Positions 12,003-24,057 of a stretch of 64,000 nt of DNA are shown here, piece by piece. The stretch is from Henckelia pumila (taxonomy: Eukaryota; Streptophyta; Magnoliopsida; Lamiales; Gesneriaceae), in NCBI RefSeq assembly GCF_033568475.1, contig NC_133123.1, positions 138,338,062 to 138,402,061 on the forward strand, written 5' to 3'. Within the stretch, counting starts at the first letter, position 1; each line of letters opens with the position of its first letter. The notes below the pieces were generated by a model that was not told where the DNA came from, ran no database searches, and worked only from the letters and a program-made list of their open reading frames with translations. Position numbers and translations under genes: made by a program.

Positions 12003-13944
12003 ATGTCTACAAGAAGATTTATCACGTCGACTTCAAGATTTTGTTCATCATTTCATGCGTCTCAACTTCTTTCTCCCGCTTGTAATTTATATGAGCGTCA
12101 AACACTCTTTGGAACCCAAAGTTTGGGATATCGGTATCTTAGCAATTACACCGGATCGCAAAAGTACTATAGAAGGTAAGTAGCCTAAAGACTCATGGAT
12201 TTGCTTTTGAAATTTATCTAAAAAGTCTCATATCAATGGAGATATTATTCCATCTTATTAACTCATGATCTTTCAATATGGGACTTTGATTGCATTCCCA
12301 ACAATATCTGCATTATGTCAGGAATATCATAGATCGTACTAATTGATACTTCGGAGAAGAACAAAAGGACCTAAAGTGAAAAAAAAACCCGTGTTTATTA
12401 CATTATGTCTAAATTTTGACAATTCAAGAACCAAAACTCAAAATATGCCTCAAAATATGCTTATAATTTAAAAGATCATTTTGAAAAAAATTCACCTTCT
12501 TTTACATATTGCCATTTTTTTTTAATTTGGTCTTAATTTTCACGTGTCATGATTCTTTTTCTTTCTTTCTCATTTTTACCAGGAATTTTTCTATGATTAA
12601 TGGTGTTCCAGCGGATGCAGTACCGTCACCAACACCTCCATCTTCATCAAATTTGTCGTAAGTACTTTATTTAGGAACTACACGTACGCCATGTATACCC
12701 AATAATTCTGTGGCAGTACTGGCAACCAATAAAACATGCCTATGAAAGTAAAATTAATTTGTATAAGTTTATAACATTTTGAACATTTAAGAACTGAAAA
12801 ATATACCAAAATCGATTTGCAGCTCGGCTCTAAAAGATCGCGATAAATTTTATACTATGATGTAAACTCAGAAAACTAGATTTTGGGAACAGATAATCAA
12901 TATGTGTGTCTTACTCCCATTTCTTGAGAAACAATAAAATCCTATTTGTGAAAATTAAATTTGATAATGCATGCAGGAGTTGGATTCTTGGAATAGCTCT
13001 AACAGTCGTGTTGCCTTTTGCGACCAATAAATGGGGATACTTTATAAAATTCAAAAGTAAGTTCCAATTCCAACTGAAACATCCACATCAATTATATTCC
13101 TTATAATGTTCTTTTAAGCAATTTTTTGGATTAAAATAGAAACAAAATTTATGCAAGAAATAATTAGTATTTCTCTTCTTGAAAACTTGTAGAGGATGTT
13201 GATGACACGGTGGAAATAGTCGAAGAGATAGCAGAAGTAGTCGAAAAGGTGGCGGAGGTCGTCGATAAAGTTGCGGTGGACATCTCCGGTGACCTCCCGG
13301 ACGGTGGAAAACTCAAGAAAGTGGTTGTTATTGTGGAGGAAGTGGCTGAAGAAACAGCTAAAGATGCTCATACGGTGGAAGACGCCATTAAGAAGGTAAT
13401 CAAATCAACTACTTAATTAATTGCATGACAATTTTGAACCACATTTCCTAGTTTTTTTTCCAAATAATTAAATAGTGTCGTGGAAAAAATAAAATAAAAT
13501 AAGGATAAAACGCGATGAAGTGATTAATCTGGGTTTAGGTAATTAAAGATTAGAAATCTGACCGTCAATTATTAAATAGTTTAGCCAACAAGATTGGATA
13601 AGTCGTTAGACGGTGCCTAATTATTTTATTAGTTGCTTGAAAAGACTTTAGCAACAGATGATATATTAGTTAGTCCCGTATGTATCGTGCCTTATTTGAT
13701 TACACACCTGATTTAGTCAATTGAGTAAAAAAATTTATAACTAATGCTTTAATTATAATATTGCAATTGTTTATCCTCGTACGAACCTAAATGTGTGGAT
13801 AACGTACAGTGTTAATTGTGTAATAATAAATATGTACGCAATTTCCAGTTTCAGGAAGCTGAAGAAGAGGTTGGAAACATTGTTCAAACTCTGGTGGGGT
13901 ATCAAGAAAACAATGAGCACAAAAAAGAAGTAAAAAATGGTTGA
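12003..13944 (+). CDS. Small plastid-type single-span protein, tandem copy B
   Basis: Exons 12003-12175, 12583-12657, 12977-13056, 13193-13395 and 13849-13944 give 208 residues. Exon 3 (80 nt) and exon 4 (203 nt) have exactly the same lengths as in copies A and C, and all intron phases agree. Exon 1 is read in the frame starting MSTRRFITSTSRFCSSFHAS, a strong transit-peptide-like sequence; another frame across the same DNA is open but does not join exon 2. The hydrophobic segment is SWILGIALTVVLPFATNKWG. It is followed by acidic repeats (EIAEVVEKVAEVVDKVA) and DLPDGGKLKKVV. The final exon is shorter than in A and ends KKEVKNG. Role unknown. Introns, especially the first (about 400 bp) and last (about 450 bp), are longer than in copy A. 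Confidence 0.82.
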
Positions 13945-14495
13945 TCATGCGTAAATAAAAGTATAGAAATGTGTATTATAGAAGTGTTATAGTTAAATTA
14001 TATTCATTATTTGATGTATGAATGTATATATATAATATATATATCAAGTGTACATTTATATCGTTCATACATAGCTAGGAATGTGACGATTAATAATTTG
14101 AATAATTCGATCGGAATTATTATTCTTTGATATATTTCTATAGACCATGAAGATGAGGACTCGATTCGATCCATATATGGGGATGTGGTTCAAATTTGTG
14201 ACATACTACAAAGGTTAATCCCTTATTAATCTATCAACTTGACCATTTTTCAGAATTCAGATAACGGTATTACGTCTATCTCATAAGAAAACCAAAACAA
14301 AGTACACATATATTTATAATTGCTAATTTTTTTAATTTAAATTTCTCAAAATTATCCACATGACCAGTTATAAGTTAGAACAAATATGTTTAGTAATTGC
14401 TAAATTATTTATATAAAAATTCTCACCTTATCCACATGAATTACAAATATATTTAGTATTGCAAATATTTACAATATAACTGCTCAATATTTTAT

Positions 14496-14805
14496 GGAAA
14501 AATTATTTTTTTAATCTTGTATGTTTGTTATTTTGCGATTATGGTTCTCTATATTTTCATATTTTAGTTTTAGTCTTCTATCTTTATTTTTTTTGGCAAT
14601 TTTAGTATTTTTTCTGATGTGTCAAAATACATAACTGATGTAGAGCTAACGTGTATAGTGTCACATAATCATTTTCAAATAAAATTAAAAGACTGAAATT
14701 TCCAAAAATCAAAGTATGCAGGACTAATTAAAACTGAAATATAAAATCATAGAGAACCGAAATCGCAAAGTGACAAATATAAAGGACCAAAATTGCAGTT
14801 TTTTC
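14496..14805. mobile_element. Foldback MITE, Mutator-type family 1, copy D (diverged)
   Basis: Begins ggaaaaattat and ends gcagttttttc, with arms and centre matching the family but with more changes than the other copies. The flanks atattttat and atatttttt agree at 7 of 9 positions. Probably the oldest of the five copies. Confidence 0.75.
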
Positions 14806-15323
14806 ATATTTTTTTTTATTAAAACTTAGTTACTCTTAGGGAAAAAAACGATTAGGCAAACATGTAAAAATCTTCAAGAACTCAGCGTGTACAATGACAC
14901 ACACTATATCTATATATATATATATATATATATATCGATCACAATATCGTTCGGAGTTTGCCAATAATTACAGAAATTCATTAATACTCACTAGACACAA
15001 TATATAGTTAATTTAGAGCACAATATCGAATCTAAAAATATTCGTACTCCAACCCTTAAATTTAAATTTAATAAAAGTACATTTTTATTCTCTTCCAAAA
15101 AATACATTATTATTCCTCAAAAAAAAAAATACATTAGTATTTATGAATGTGATCTAATAGGCCGAATTTTACGCAGGACCAACAGAACAATATCAAAAGC
15201 AACCTATTGATCACAAGAAATGAGATTAACTTTTCTAAAATACCGATATCGAAATTTCGAAATTTTGTTATGTAAAAAATCCATATTAATATTGTATAAA
15301 TACCGAAAAAAAATTTGATGCAC

Positions 15324-15355
<32 letters not shown>

Positions 15356-15543
15356 CGGTATCCCAAAAATTTGATATTTTGATTCGGTATTCCAACCATT
15401 AATGAATAGTGTTCATAAAAAATAAAAATAAAAAAGATTAATGAATAGTGTCTTGGAAAAGTCCATGTCTCATTTTCCACCCTTTGTTTATTATTTCCAC
15501 CCCGCAACCTCAACTTTGGTCCTAGCTAGCTAGCTAGGTTGAG

Positions 15544-15553
15544 GATATATAAT
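15544..15553 (+). promoter_or_regulatory. TATA box of tandem gene C
   Basis: GATATATAAT lies about 82-91 bp before the ATG at 15635, preceded by a gctagctagctag tract. Spacing fits a leader of roughly 50-60 nt. Confidence 0.45.
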
Positions 15554-15634
15554 GGGAGTAGTTGATGAAACTTTTCTTCTTCACCTTCTAATTATAAAGA
15601 ATAAAACCAAGAAATTTTTATTTAAAATTTAGTT

Positions 15635-17342
15635 ATGATGTTCATGAGAATGGAATACACCTTCTTCGAATCGACGCAACCGAGAATCCGATCACCATAC
15701 GTTTATAAACTCCGTCAAAGGTCTCAAGAAAGTGTAAAATATTCTTTCAATCCTTTCGCATCAAACTTGCCATTCAATCCCAAGCATGGATCATTCCAAA
15801 GTCTGCAGGTGGTGATCAGCAACAATACCAAAAGGTATGTTTTCATTACTTAATTTGTGTAGTACTTACGTTCATCAATTTCTAGTCATCTCATCATATA
15901 TATAGAAGATATTTTTTTATAATTTTAAATGAAAATTTTCTTCCATTTAAAGAGTGCATATATATAAGAGATCCGATCTTTTATTTTTTTTATTTTTTTT
16001 GGAATGAATTTTGAATTTAGGGAGTTGATCGTGCGTAGCGGCGTTGACCCGGGACCTCCGGCACCGCCTGGTTCTCCTTTCAACGCCTTGTGAGTACAAT
16101 CAAATATCCATCCATAAAATTAAAGTTTAATTTGCTTAATTCTATTGTTAAGTACTATATATTTATATATAATTATTTAATTACCCAAGTGGTGTACGTG
16201 TTAATATACTCTATTATTGCAGGAGCTGGGTTGTGGCTATAGTGAGGGCCGTAGTTGCGTCTTTTGTCAATTACAAATGGGGACCATTTGTAGAAATTAA
16301 AAGCACGTAAAAATTATCGGATCACCAGTGTTGTTACACGCGTACGATTTGTTAAATACGATCGATTTAACATATATATAATTATGTATGTACTTGTGCT
16401 TAATTTTCAGATAAAATTGAAGCAACGTTGAAGACGACGGATGATTTGGTGGAGGCGGTGAAAGAAGTGGCGGAGGTGGTGGAGAAGGTGGCGGAGGATG
16501 TGGGGGAGGATCTTCCCCAAGGTAGTAAATTAAGAGAGACGGTGGATTTAGTGGAGAGTTTGGCTGAAAGGGCTGCTAAGCATGCTGGGGAAATTGATGT
16601 TTTTCTCGATAAGGTTTTATATATAAATTTATCTTATATTTTCTCCGTCTCAATTATATAAGTCTATGTTTCATTTTTTATTTATCCCAAATATATAAAT
16701 ATACATTATATTTAATAATATATTATTCTTTTTTTTTTTACTAATATATCTCTATTAATAGCATGACTTTTTGTGCAATCATTTTTTATAATACATAAAA
16801 TAGGAAAAAAGTAAAAAGTTTACATAAAATTTGTTTTTTCAATGATTTTTCTTAATCTGTAGAAAAAAAAATAGGACTATATAATAAAAAGGATTGAGTA
16901 TTTTATTCACATTCAAAAATGATAGTTGCGCACTCAATTATAAACATGTGGCATAGACACATAGTGCTCGCAAAGATTTTCGATGCCCTTAAAATTACAC
17001 GTTTAAATTATATATTACACTTAAAATTAGATAACGATCATAAATACACTATTGAAAAAGATCCAAATAAAGGGGATATTGGATAATTTTTAACCAAATG
17101 TATACACGTTACTAAAATTAATCATTACAAGTGGCATATTGTAATTGCAGGTTGAAGAAGAGGAGAAAACTACAGAAGCTTTGGTCGAATCTCTCAAATC
17201 CGTTGGATTGAAAAATCGGCCAAAAGAATCAGATGAAGAGATCAAAACAACCATCGGCATGGTTGAGGCCATCACAGTAGCAGAAGAACTGATCAACAAT
17301 CCTTCGCAAGACTTGAATAAGAAATCATCAGATGATTTATAA
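15635..17342 (+). CDS. Small plastid-type single-span protein, tandem copy C
   Basis: Exons 15635-15834, 16021-16089, 16223-16302, 16411-16613 and 17151-17342 give 247 residues, the longest of the three. Exons 2, 3 and 4 (69, 80, 203 nt) match copy A in length. The third intron would begin GCACGT at the position where copies A and B have GTAAGT, so a GC-AG intron is predicted; the nearby GT at 16307 does not keep the frame. The hydrophobic segment SWVVAIVRAVVASFVNYKWG is interrupted by an arginine and is less hydrophobic than in A and B. Acidic repeats (EVAEVVEKVAEDVGEDLPQG) are conserved. The last exon is extended and ends KKSSDDL. It may be a diverged paralogue with altered membrane behaviour. 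Function unknown. Confidence 0.78.
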
Positions 17343-18232
17343 TTACATTATATCAGCATTAAAATATATATCAATTAATAAAGATTAGAGAAATAATATA
17401 TCTTTTGTCGTTGACAAAGAAAAGCTACGCCTACACGAACACTTTCTTCAATGTGTGTCTCTTCTAATTAATTTAATTATTTTTCTTGGTTTCGATTAGA
17501 TATGTAGCTTTATTCAATTTCAAGTGGGTTTGGGTTGGGCCGATTGATGCATATGATTTCACGAATATATTTTGTGAGACATGTTATTCTATTAAATAAC
17601 GTAATTATAAAAAAATATTATGTTTTTTAGAAAGTTAAATAATCATTTGAGTAACGTCGTCTTTTCTCAAATTACAAAATGGTCTATTTTTTAAAAAAAT
17701 ATATCATTAACTCATATCGTTAAACATTTGCATCTTATTTTTATCTCCATATTCTAACAAATTTTTCTATATCTTTATTTACATTTTAAAATTTCTCTAT
17801 TCAAAAAAATATTTAAATGTTCTTATAACTTGTAACATTATAAAAAATATTTTAAAGTTTTTTTTAAAAAAAAAAATTAACATAAAAAAGTGTAATATGT
17901 ATACACGAATCACGTTAGAAAATACACCCGTATGATTTAAATTCGAAAGTCTAATTGTAAAAAAAAAAAAATATTAAATTATACTTATACAATCACACCA
18001 AACAAACAATTATTTAAAAAAATCAAAATTATTCCAACAAAACTTTTTTCTTTCAAACATACTACAAAGACAATACAAGAAGAAGTAAAAAAATTCAGGT
18101 CAACTCAGATTAATTCGAACCCGATGAATTTTCGGATCCAACCCGATCTGACTCAAATTAAAAAAAACTTCAAATCGAACCCATTAATATTTTTGGTTTC
18201 GACACGGTCAGGTTCATTTTTGACACGAGTAT
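17343..18232. other. Intergenic between tandem copy C (+) and the first YUCCA gene (-)
   Basis: Convergent 3' ends. The DNA is AT-rich with A/T homopolymers, and a stretch at 18090-18215 containing 'aacccgat' motifs is probably a decayed repeat. No gene is supported. Confidence 0.6.
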
Positions 18233-20600
18233 TCAATTCTCATGGCTGAAAAGCGAATTTATATCACGAGCAATTGCTCTGGCATCGTTGGATATTCCGA
18301 GCAAGCCGCTCCTTGAAAACCCAGCGCAGTAAAGGCCGTTTTCACCTTTCCAATGATTTGGGGCTCGCATGTTGGGCATACCGTTTGCACTGAAAAGTGC
18401 CCCATCATCCTGCACCTACATTACATTACATTACAACAATAACGACCGAGCCCGAGACGACGATTGCGAACGACGAATGTATGAATCAAGTACGTACGTA
18501 CCTTGAGCCATTTGGAGACAGTGCTCTTGTAGCCGGTGGCGAAAACAATGGAGTCGAATGTTTTCGTACTTCCATCTATGAAGTGCACATGATTTCCATC
18601 GATGCTTTTTATGGATGGGAATACCTACCAAGTTGTCATGTAAAACCAAAACGTCAAGGGGAAATTAATTTTAATTCTCCTAATTAATTAATATAATATT
18701 TCTAGGCCAATGCCATTTAATTAATTTTATACCTTTATTTTATGACTTTGAATTTTTTTAATAGTCCCGACGTCAATTACAGGAGATCTGCCCGTTGTCA
18801 TTTTCAGATAAAAGGGTCCCTTGTCTGGCCTTTGAATCCCATAAGCAGAAAGATTGCCAAACTTCATTTTGCCTAGCATTAGTACAATCTTGTCCACTAT
18901 ATCTAAAGGCACATGCTTCAAGAGAACCATCCCGATTTTCACCATCCTCTTTGTAAGAATGTGCACCTGCCAAAACAAAATTCGTAAAGAAAATATTCTT
19001 TAATTTGTTGGAAGAACAAATTGCATTCAAAAGTGCACTTGTCGGAAAATATTGGTTTTTAGCACTAGGAAAGGGGAAAACAATATATCTGGCCTTTTAA
19101 TAAACACGTTTTTTTAAAAAAAAAAAAAAATTTGAACATGTTATTGGTCAATCCACGGTTTTATGTACCTAAAATTCTCCTTTATTTAAATTATATTTAT
19201 ACTTTTTCGTCATAACGTTGACATGACATTAAACACGTCTGCAACATCCCAAACCACACCTTCAATGCTCAATGACTCATCATTATTTCATGTGTCATGA
19301 CATGAGTATTAATTTCAATACTACTCAAAACAAAATACTAGTTGGTAGTAAAAATATCCGCTTCGACCTTAAAAAAAAAATCTGATTCGAGCATAAACAA
19401 AGAGATGGTTGAATCAAAATGATTTTGTTTAAAGTTCGATTCTTCTTAATTTTCGAGGGCTATACGATTAATGTGCTATCATGTTCCATCAACACACTAA
19501 TTAAAAGGGTCATACGATATATCCGGTGTGGAAGTATAGGCCAACACCTATATAGGCAAATAGGGGGTTTCCAAGTCCATGGCCAAGTACTTATTACTTC
19601 TTGGGTTGTAATTAATTGCTATTTTATTAGGTTCAGCTACAATAGCTGCTCGGAAGTCGGAACCCACAAACCATTCCGACCGGGGTTCAAAATCTAGTGA
19701 AGAGAAGAGAGATCGAAATATAAGTTAGTAGACTAAAACTAAAAATTGACTGAGAACGAAGATTATAGAATATGCAAGTGAAAGGACCAAAATCTTTCTC
19801 GCACCTATATACAGTTTATTAATTAATACATGTTAGTTATACATATTTAGATCATGAATATTATTGATTAGTACGGTTTTTCTTATCGTCTTGCACATTG
19901 GAAAAACTGAAAACATATAATATAATTTGTTTTTTTAAAAAAATAATAATAATAATAATAAAATACTTTTAGAATACATAACACTTACAGGACTTCTAAC
20001 AACAATAGAAGCTCGAGCACCCCAATTCCATAAATCAAAAGCGACTTCCATCCCCGAGTTGCCGCTTCCCACGACCAACACATTCCTATTCTCATATTTC
20101 TTCCCGTTTCCATAATCACTAGAATGCATCACATCCCCTGAAAACGAATCCAAACCCGGAATATTCTGAGGCACAAAACCCTCACCATTCTCGCCCGAGG
20201 CGACTACAAGAAATGCTGCAACATATTCCTCCGTCCTGTCCAAAAGTGTGTTTCTAGCCATAATGGTCCAGTACTCCCGGTCGAAAGCAGCAGACTCCAC
20301 TTCACGATGGTACAATGGAGCCACATTGTGATAACTGATATAGTCATCAAGATACCGGATGAAACCGTGTTTCGACACGTATGTCGGTGTGCCGGGAGGG
20401 AAGGGCATACCTGGGAGTTCACAAAACTCCTTGGCTAAGTGAAGCTTCAGCCTGTCGTAAGCCCTTTTCTTCCACAGAGAAGCGCAGCAATCTTCTTTTT
20501 CTAAGACGATGTTTGGTATGTTTTTGAGGTTTAGGCATGCAGAGGTTGCCAATCCTGCAGGCCCCGCGCCTATGATCACTACCACGCTTTCCTGCTTCAT
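18233..20600 (-). CDS. YUCCA10/11-like flavin monooxygenase (indole-3-pyruvate monooxygenase), tandem copy 1
   Basis: YUCCA enzymes convert indole-3-pyruvate to the auxin indole-3-acetic acid using FAD, NADPH and O2. Four exons on the minus strand: 20600-19989, 18966-18733, 18624-18502 and 18409-18233, all GT-AG and all split between codons; the product is 381 residues. The FAD motif GAGPAG is at 11-16, the NADPH motif GSGNSG at 178-183 and the FMO-type ATGY at 311-314. Text such as [19 protein letters not shown] and [18 protein letters not shown] is typical of the family. Length and sequence best fit the compact YUC10/11 branch, which in Arabidopsis is mainly seed-expressed. Intron 1 is about 1 kb against 129 bp in copy 2, so it gained sequence; no known element was recognised in it. 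The start at 20600 agrees with the TATA box about 40 bp upstream. Confidence 0.92.
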
Positions 20601-20638
20601 ATTTTATGTTTCTTGATGGGCTTCACGCATGCAGTCCT

Positions 20639-20650
20639 ATTTATATATAA
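20639..20650 (-). promoter_or_regulatory. TATA box of YUCCA-like copy 1
   Basis: On the minus strand it reads TTATATATAAAT, about 40-50 bp upstream of the ATG at 20600. This implies a very short leader. The paralogue has a similar element. Confidence 0.6.
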
Positions 20651-21172
20651 AAAACAAGGTAAGAAAATGACTTTTTTTTTTTTCCTTTTTTTAAGAAGTT
20701 TTAGCAAGGAACAAAACATTCTATATATAATCATGGAAGAAAGTAGTTCATTTGTTGATCCTTTCTTCCGATTGTCGTTGTTCATTTGCGTTTTATCTGT
20801 GTCCTTGGGTGACGAAAATCTGACATGTTTCTCCCAAAATCAGCCATATATATATGTTCTGTGTTGAATAAATGGAATCCGAATATCTCCACAATCGTAT
20901 GATATTGTTCATTTTAGGTACAAGTCCTCATTGTTTTGTTATTGGGAACCCACACAAAAGGTCTCATACCAATGAAAATATCATTTCATATATTAATCCA
21001 TGATCTTTCATTTACGATTTCAATGTGGAACTTTGGTTGACCATTTCTAACCTTTTGATTCTTCTGAAATCGATACTCACCACTAGTACTCCATTAAGAT
21101 TAAAGCATTAATTACGTACGTACGTACCGTGATAAGTGGTGAAATCTGAAGAATGATTGCAATGTGTAGCCA

Positions 21173-21694
21173 TCAAAACTCAGCCGCTTTGATTTTGAAG
21201 CTGTCTATATCATTTGGCCAGTCTAAAACCTGTTGAAAAAAAATTAAAAAACAAAAAAACAAAATGTAATATTATATGAAAAAGCAATTTCGGAAAGAAA
21301 AAAAAAATAAAGAAAAAGAAACCCATAAAAAAACAAGAAATTAAAGTAAGAATTTGACGAGATGAAAAGATAAGTTTTGGTCTTTGGAATTAATTCAAAA
21401 TTTAATAATTAAGGGTAACGCTATATGTACACGGAGTCTTATACGTTGGGTTACACATGCCACTTAAAATTACTTGATTATCCTACATGTATTTTTGAAA
21501 TATTTTTTTCAAATCAAGTGAAGGGATAATCATGTAATTTTTAATGTTATGTGTAACTCAACGTGTAAGAATCTGAGTACATGTAGCATTACCCCATAAT
21601 TAAATTTCCCTTGGGATCGAATAGTATGTGTGCTTACGGGGAAATAAAAGGCAGGCTTGCGCCGACGATATATATTAGAAACAATCAGAAGCAT
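21173..21694 (-). CDS. Candidate two-exon micro-peptide gene (37 residues), or a spliced leader/lncRNA
   Basis: On the minus strand a TATA box (21915-21924) is followed by a leader and then two exon-like pieces. The coding parts are 21694-21638 and 21229-21173, joined across a GT-AG intron (donor CCCC|GTAAGC, acceptor CAACAG|G). The frame stays open through the join and reads MLLIVSNIYRRRKPAFYFP followed by VLDWPNDIDSFKIKAAEF and a stop. A foldback MITE sits inside the intron. Several short upstream ATGs, one overlapping, would reduce translation, so this may instead be a non-coding transcript. A second donor-like CACG|GTACGT near 21128 suggests it could continue towards copy 1 of YUCCA. I do not recognise the peptide. 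Confidence 0.3.
21413..21595. mobile_element. Foldback MITE with 8-bp target duplication (hAT-like)
   Basis: About 183 bp. The left end gggtaacgctatatgtacac and right end gtacatgtagcattacccc are inverted copies, and similarity continues through most of each arm. The flanks share ataattaa (21405-21412 and 21596-21603). An 8-bp duplication fits hAT-type mobilisation. It lies inside the intron of the candidate micro-peptide gene. Confidence 0.8.
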
Positions 21695-21914
21695 GCATCG
21701 ACGCAGGGGAAATCAGAGAGGAAAGTTGTGTATTATATATATAAGTATAATTAGGGTCAGAGGCGATTCTTGGAGTGGATGTGTGGTGGTAAATGAATGG
21801 CGTCAATTTCGCTTTGCACGAAGAGTGAAAAGTGAAATTTGGGGTCAAAGCATGGTCAACGGAGAGCTTCTAATTCATGCATGGGTATATATTTTTTTAC
21901 GTGGAGGAGGATAA

Positions 21915-21924
21915 CTATTTATAG
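21915..21924 (-). promoter_or_regulatory. Strong TATA box on the minus strand
   Basis: Minus-strand CTATAAATAG is a near-ideal plant TATA element, with a transcription start expected near 21885-21893. It lies about 1.3 kb upstream of YUCCA copy 1, which has its own TATA, so it probably drives a separate transcript (see 21173-21694). Confidence 0.5.
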
Positions 21925-22039
21925 TAGACGGACTATTCTCCACCACGAAATTAGAAAGAGGAAGTACTAAATCGAAAATGAGTTATAAAAATATTACTAA
22001 TATTCCACGTATTGTTATTGTTATGTAATTACTACTAAA

Positions 22040-22445
22040 AATTAGTAAAAATGAGTGCTTGAATAAATAATTAAAATACAAATAAATTAAGTTTGAGATT
22101 TGATGAAATGATTTGAAATCTATGAATTTAAATGTATTTTTTTTGTTTAGATAATTTAAAAAAAATCAAAGTCATGTTGATATAACTAATCACAATAGAT
22201 TTCAAATCCTTAGAATATTGGAATCAATTTAAATTCATTGTGGCTATAGCGTGTTTGACAGAGCTTATATGCTCTTTAAATTTGTAAAAAAAAAAAACAG
22301 ATTTAATTGTCGAAATAAGTTATTTGATATCTTATAAGATGTTGTTTTAAAAACAAATTGTTACACCCTTACTTTTTTAGAAATGTTTTATTTTAATATT
22401 TTATTTTTCATGTTATCTTTGTATAATTTGTTAAAATTAACAGTC
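22040..22445. repeat. Dispersed AT-rich repeat, copy 1
   Basis: Runs parallel to 49455-49885. Shared landmarks in the same order are 'tgaataaataattaaaata', 'gatttcaaatccttag', 'ttggaatcaatttaaattc', 'gtgtttgacagag' and 'ttattttaatatttta'. Element type undetermined, possibly part of a larger non-coding transposon. Confidence 0.6.
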
Positions 22446-23765
22446 ATTCATTTTTTTCATTAACCTAAGATAATTTTTTTAATATAAAAATTTATGATAA
22501 AATTCTAAAACTATTTTTGTATATGTACAATTACTTATATAACCTTCATAGTATTATATATTTTTTGATAATTTTTACAATAACAAGATCTCAAAATATT
22601 ATCTAAAAATAAATTATATTGTTTGAAAAATGTTGACTTAACATTATCTCATAAAATAATTCTGCTGCTTTTAAATATGCTAATTTTTTTGTCTTATTGC
22701 GTGACATTATCTCAAAATTATCTTATAAAAGGATTTTGTTGTTTTTTTAATGTTAGAAGAACGGCGAATGAAATTTCACACTCTATTGCGTGTTTTTCTA
22801 TTTCCTCCCCCTCCCAGTTTGTTTGGGAAAATGGAGATTTTTCTTTGTGGTTGGTCCAACTTGTAATGACTGATTTGACTTTGTCTTAATAGTATTACAA
22901 GCTTTTACAGTCAAAAAAAAAATAAATAATAAGAATTTATACAGTTTATAAAAATTAAATTTAAAATTATATTTGCGTAATATTATTACATATGTCGTTG
23001 AATATATAATCTAAAAAATGAGTATAAAATTTAAATTTAGCACTATCTTATAAAAATGATTTTTTTCTTTTTAAAATATGATGTTATATAATTTTTGCTT
23101 CTTTGTGTAACATTTTTTAAAATCTGCTTTTGAATTATTTTCTTAGTCATTGTGTATCATGGTAAAAATTTAAATTTACTAAATAAATCTATTATTTTAA
23201 TCTTTTTAAAGCCAAAATTTGAATTTATTGTTATCTCGAAACTGTTTTTCATCTTTTTAAAAGCTAAAATTTGAATTTGTTATTATCTCGTAATATTTTT
23301 CTATATTAATGACTAATTATATTTTTCACACATAGAATATTTGTTTTTTTTTTTATAATTGCGCTTTTCTGCTTTTAGTAATGATTTTTAGGCAGAGAAA
23401 AATTGAGTTTTCATTTTTAGCATATTTTCTGCATACATACATATATACATATATATATACATACATATATATATATATAATATTTAAATAATAATGTAAA
23501 AAAATAAAGTTATGGTTTGAAGTTTTTTAAATGTGCACAATGCACCAATAAATATTATATTAAAATTATTTTTTTTAAGTAGCCTTCACAAAAATCAAAG
23601 ACACAAACATTTGATAAATTTATTTCAAATTAGTCGTTGATATTATAAGGTTCATTATTAATAATATTTAATAGATATAATAAAAATAATTAAATTATTT
23701 ATTTTTGAGTTATTTTTTAATGTTTATTTATGATTTTTTTCCAATAGACATTCCATGATTTATAA

Positions 23766-24057
23766 GATTTGATTAGGGTAGTTGCACAGAAATCGAAGAG
23801 ACAATCATGAGATATTTTGAAATTACTTAATAAAGATAAGAGAAAAAAGTAATGATATATATTTTTTATATTTTTTTATTTTTATTGATAATACTATTTA
23901 AATTAATTTATAGATTTGATTAGGGTAGTTGCACAGAAATCGAACAAACAATCCTGAGATATTTTGAAATTACTTAATGAAGATAAGAGAAAAAAGTAAT
24001 GATATATATTTTTAATTTTTTTATTTTTATTGATAATACTATTTAAATTAATTTGTT
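23766..24057. repeat. Tandem duplication of about 147 bp
   Basis: Two adjacent copies begin gatttgattagggtagttgc at 23766 and 23913 and match over most of their length, both ending near 'actatttaaattaattt'. The few differences imply a fairly recent duplication. Confidence 0.85.

Larger units (their letters stand above)
13945..15634. other. Intergenic between tandem copies B and C
   Basis: Contains MITE copy D (14496-14805), TA microsatellites near 14914-14935 and 15328-15354, and AT-rich sequence with 'accgatatcgaaatttcg'-type motifs (15238-15400). The latter are loosely similar, inverted, to 36350-36550. The promoter of copy C is at its right end. No gene seen. Confidence 0.6.

Noticed and set aside
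11980-12183. 67-residue reading overlapping exon 1 of copy B
   Set aside because: A different frame (ATG 12003) gives a transit-peptide-like product and the phase needed to join exon 2.
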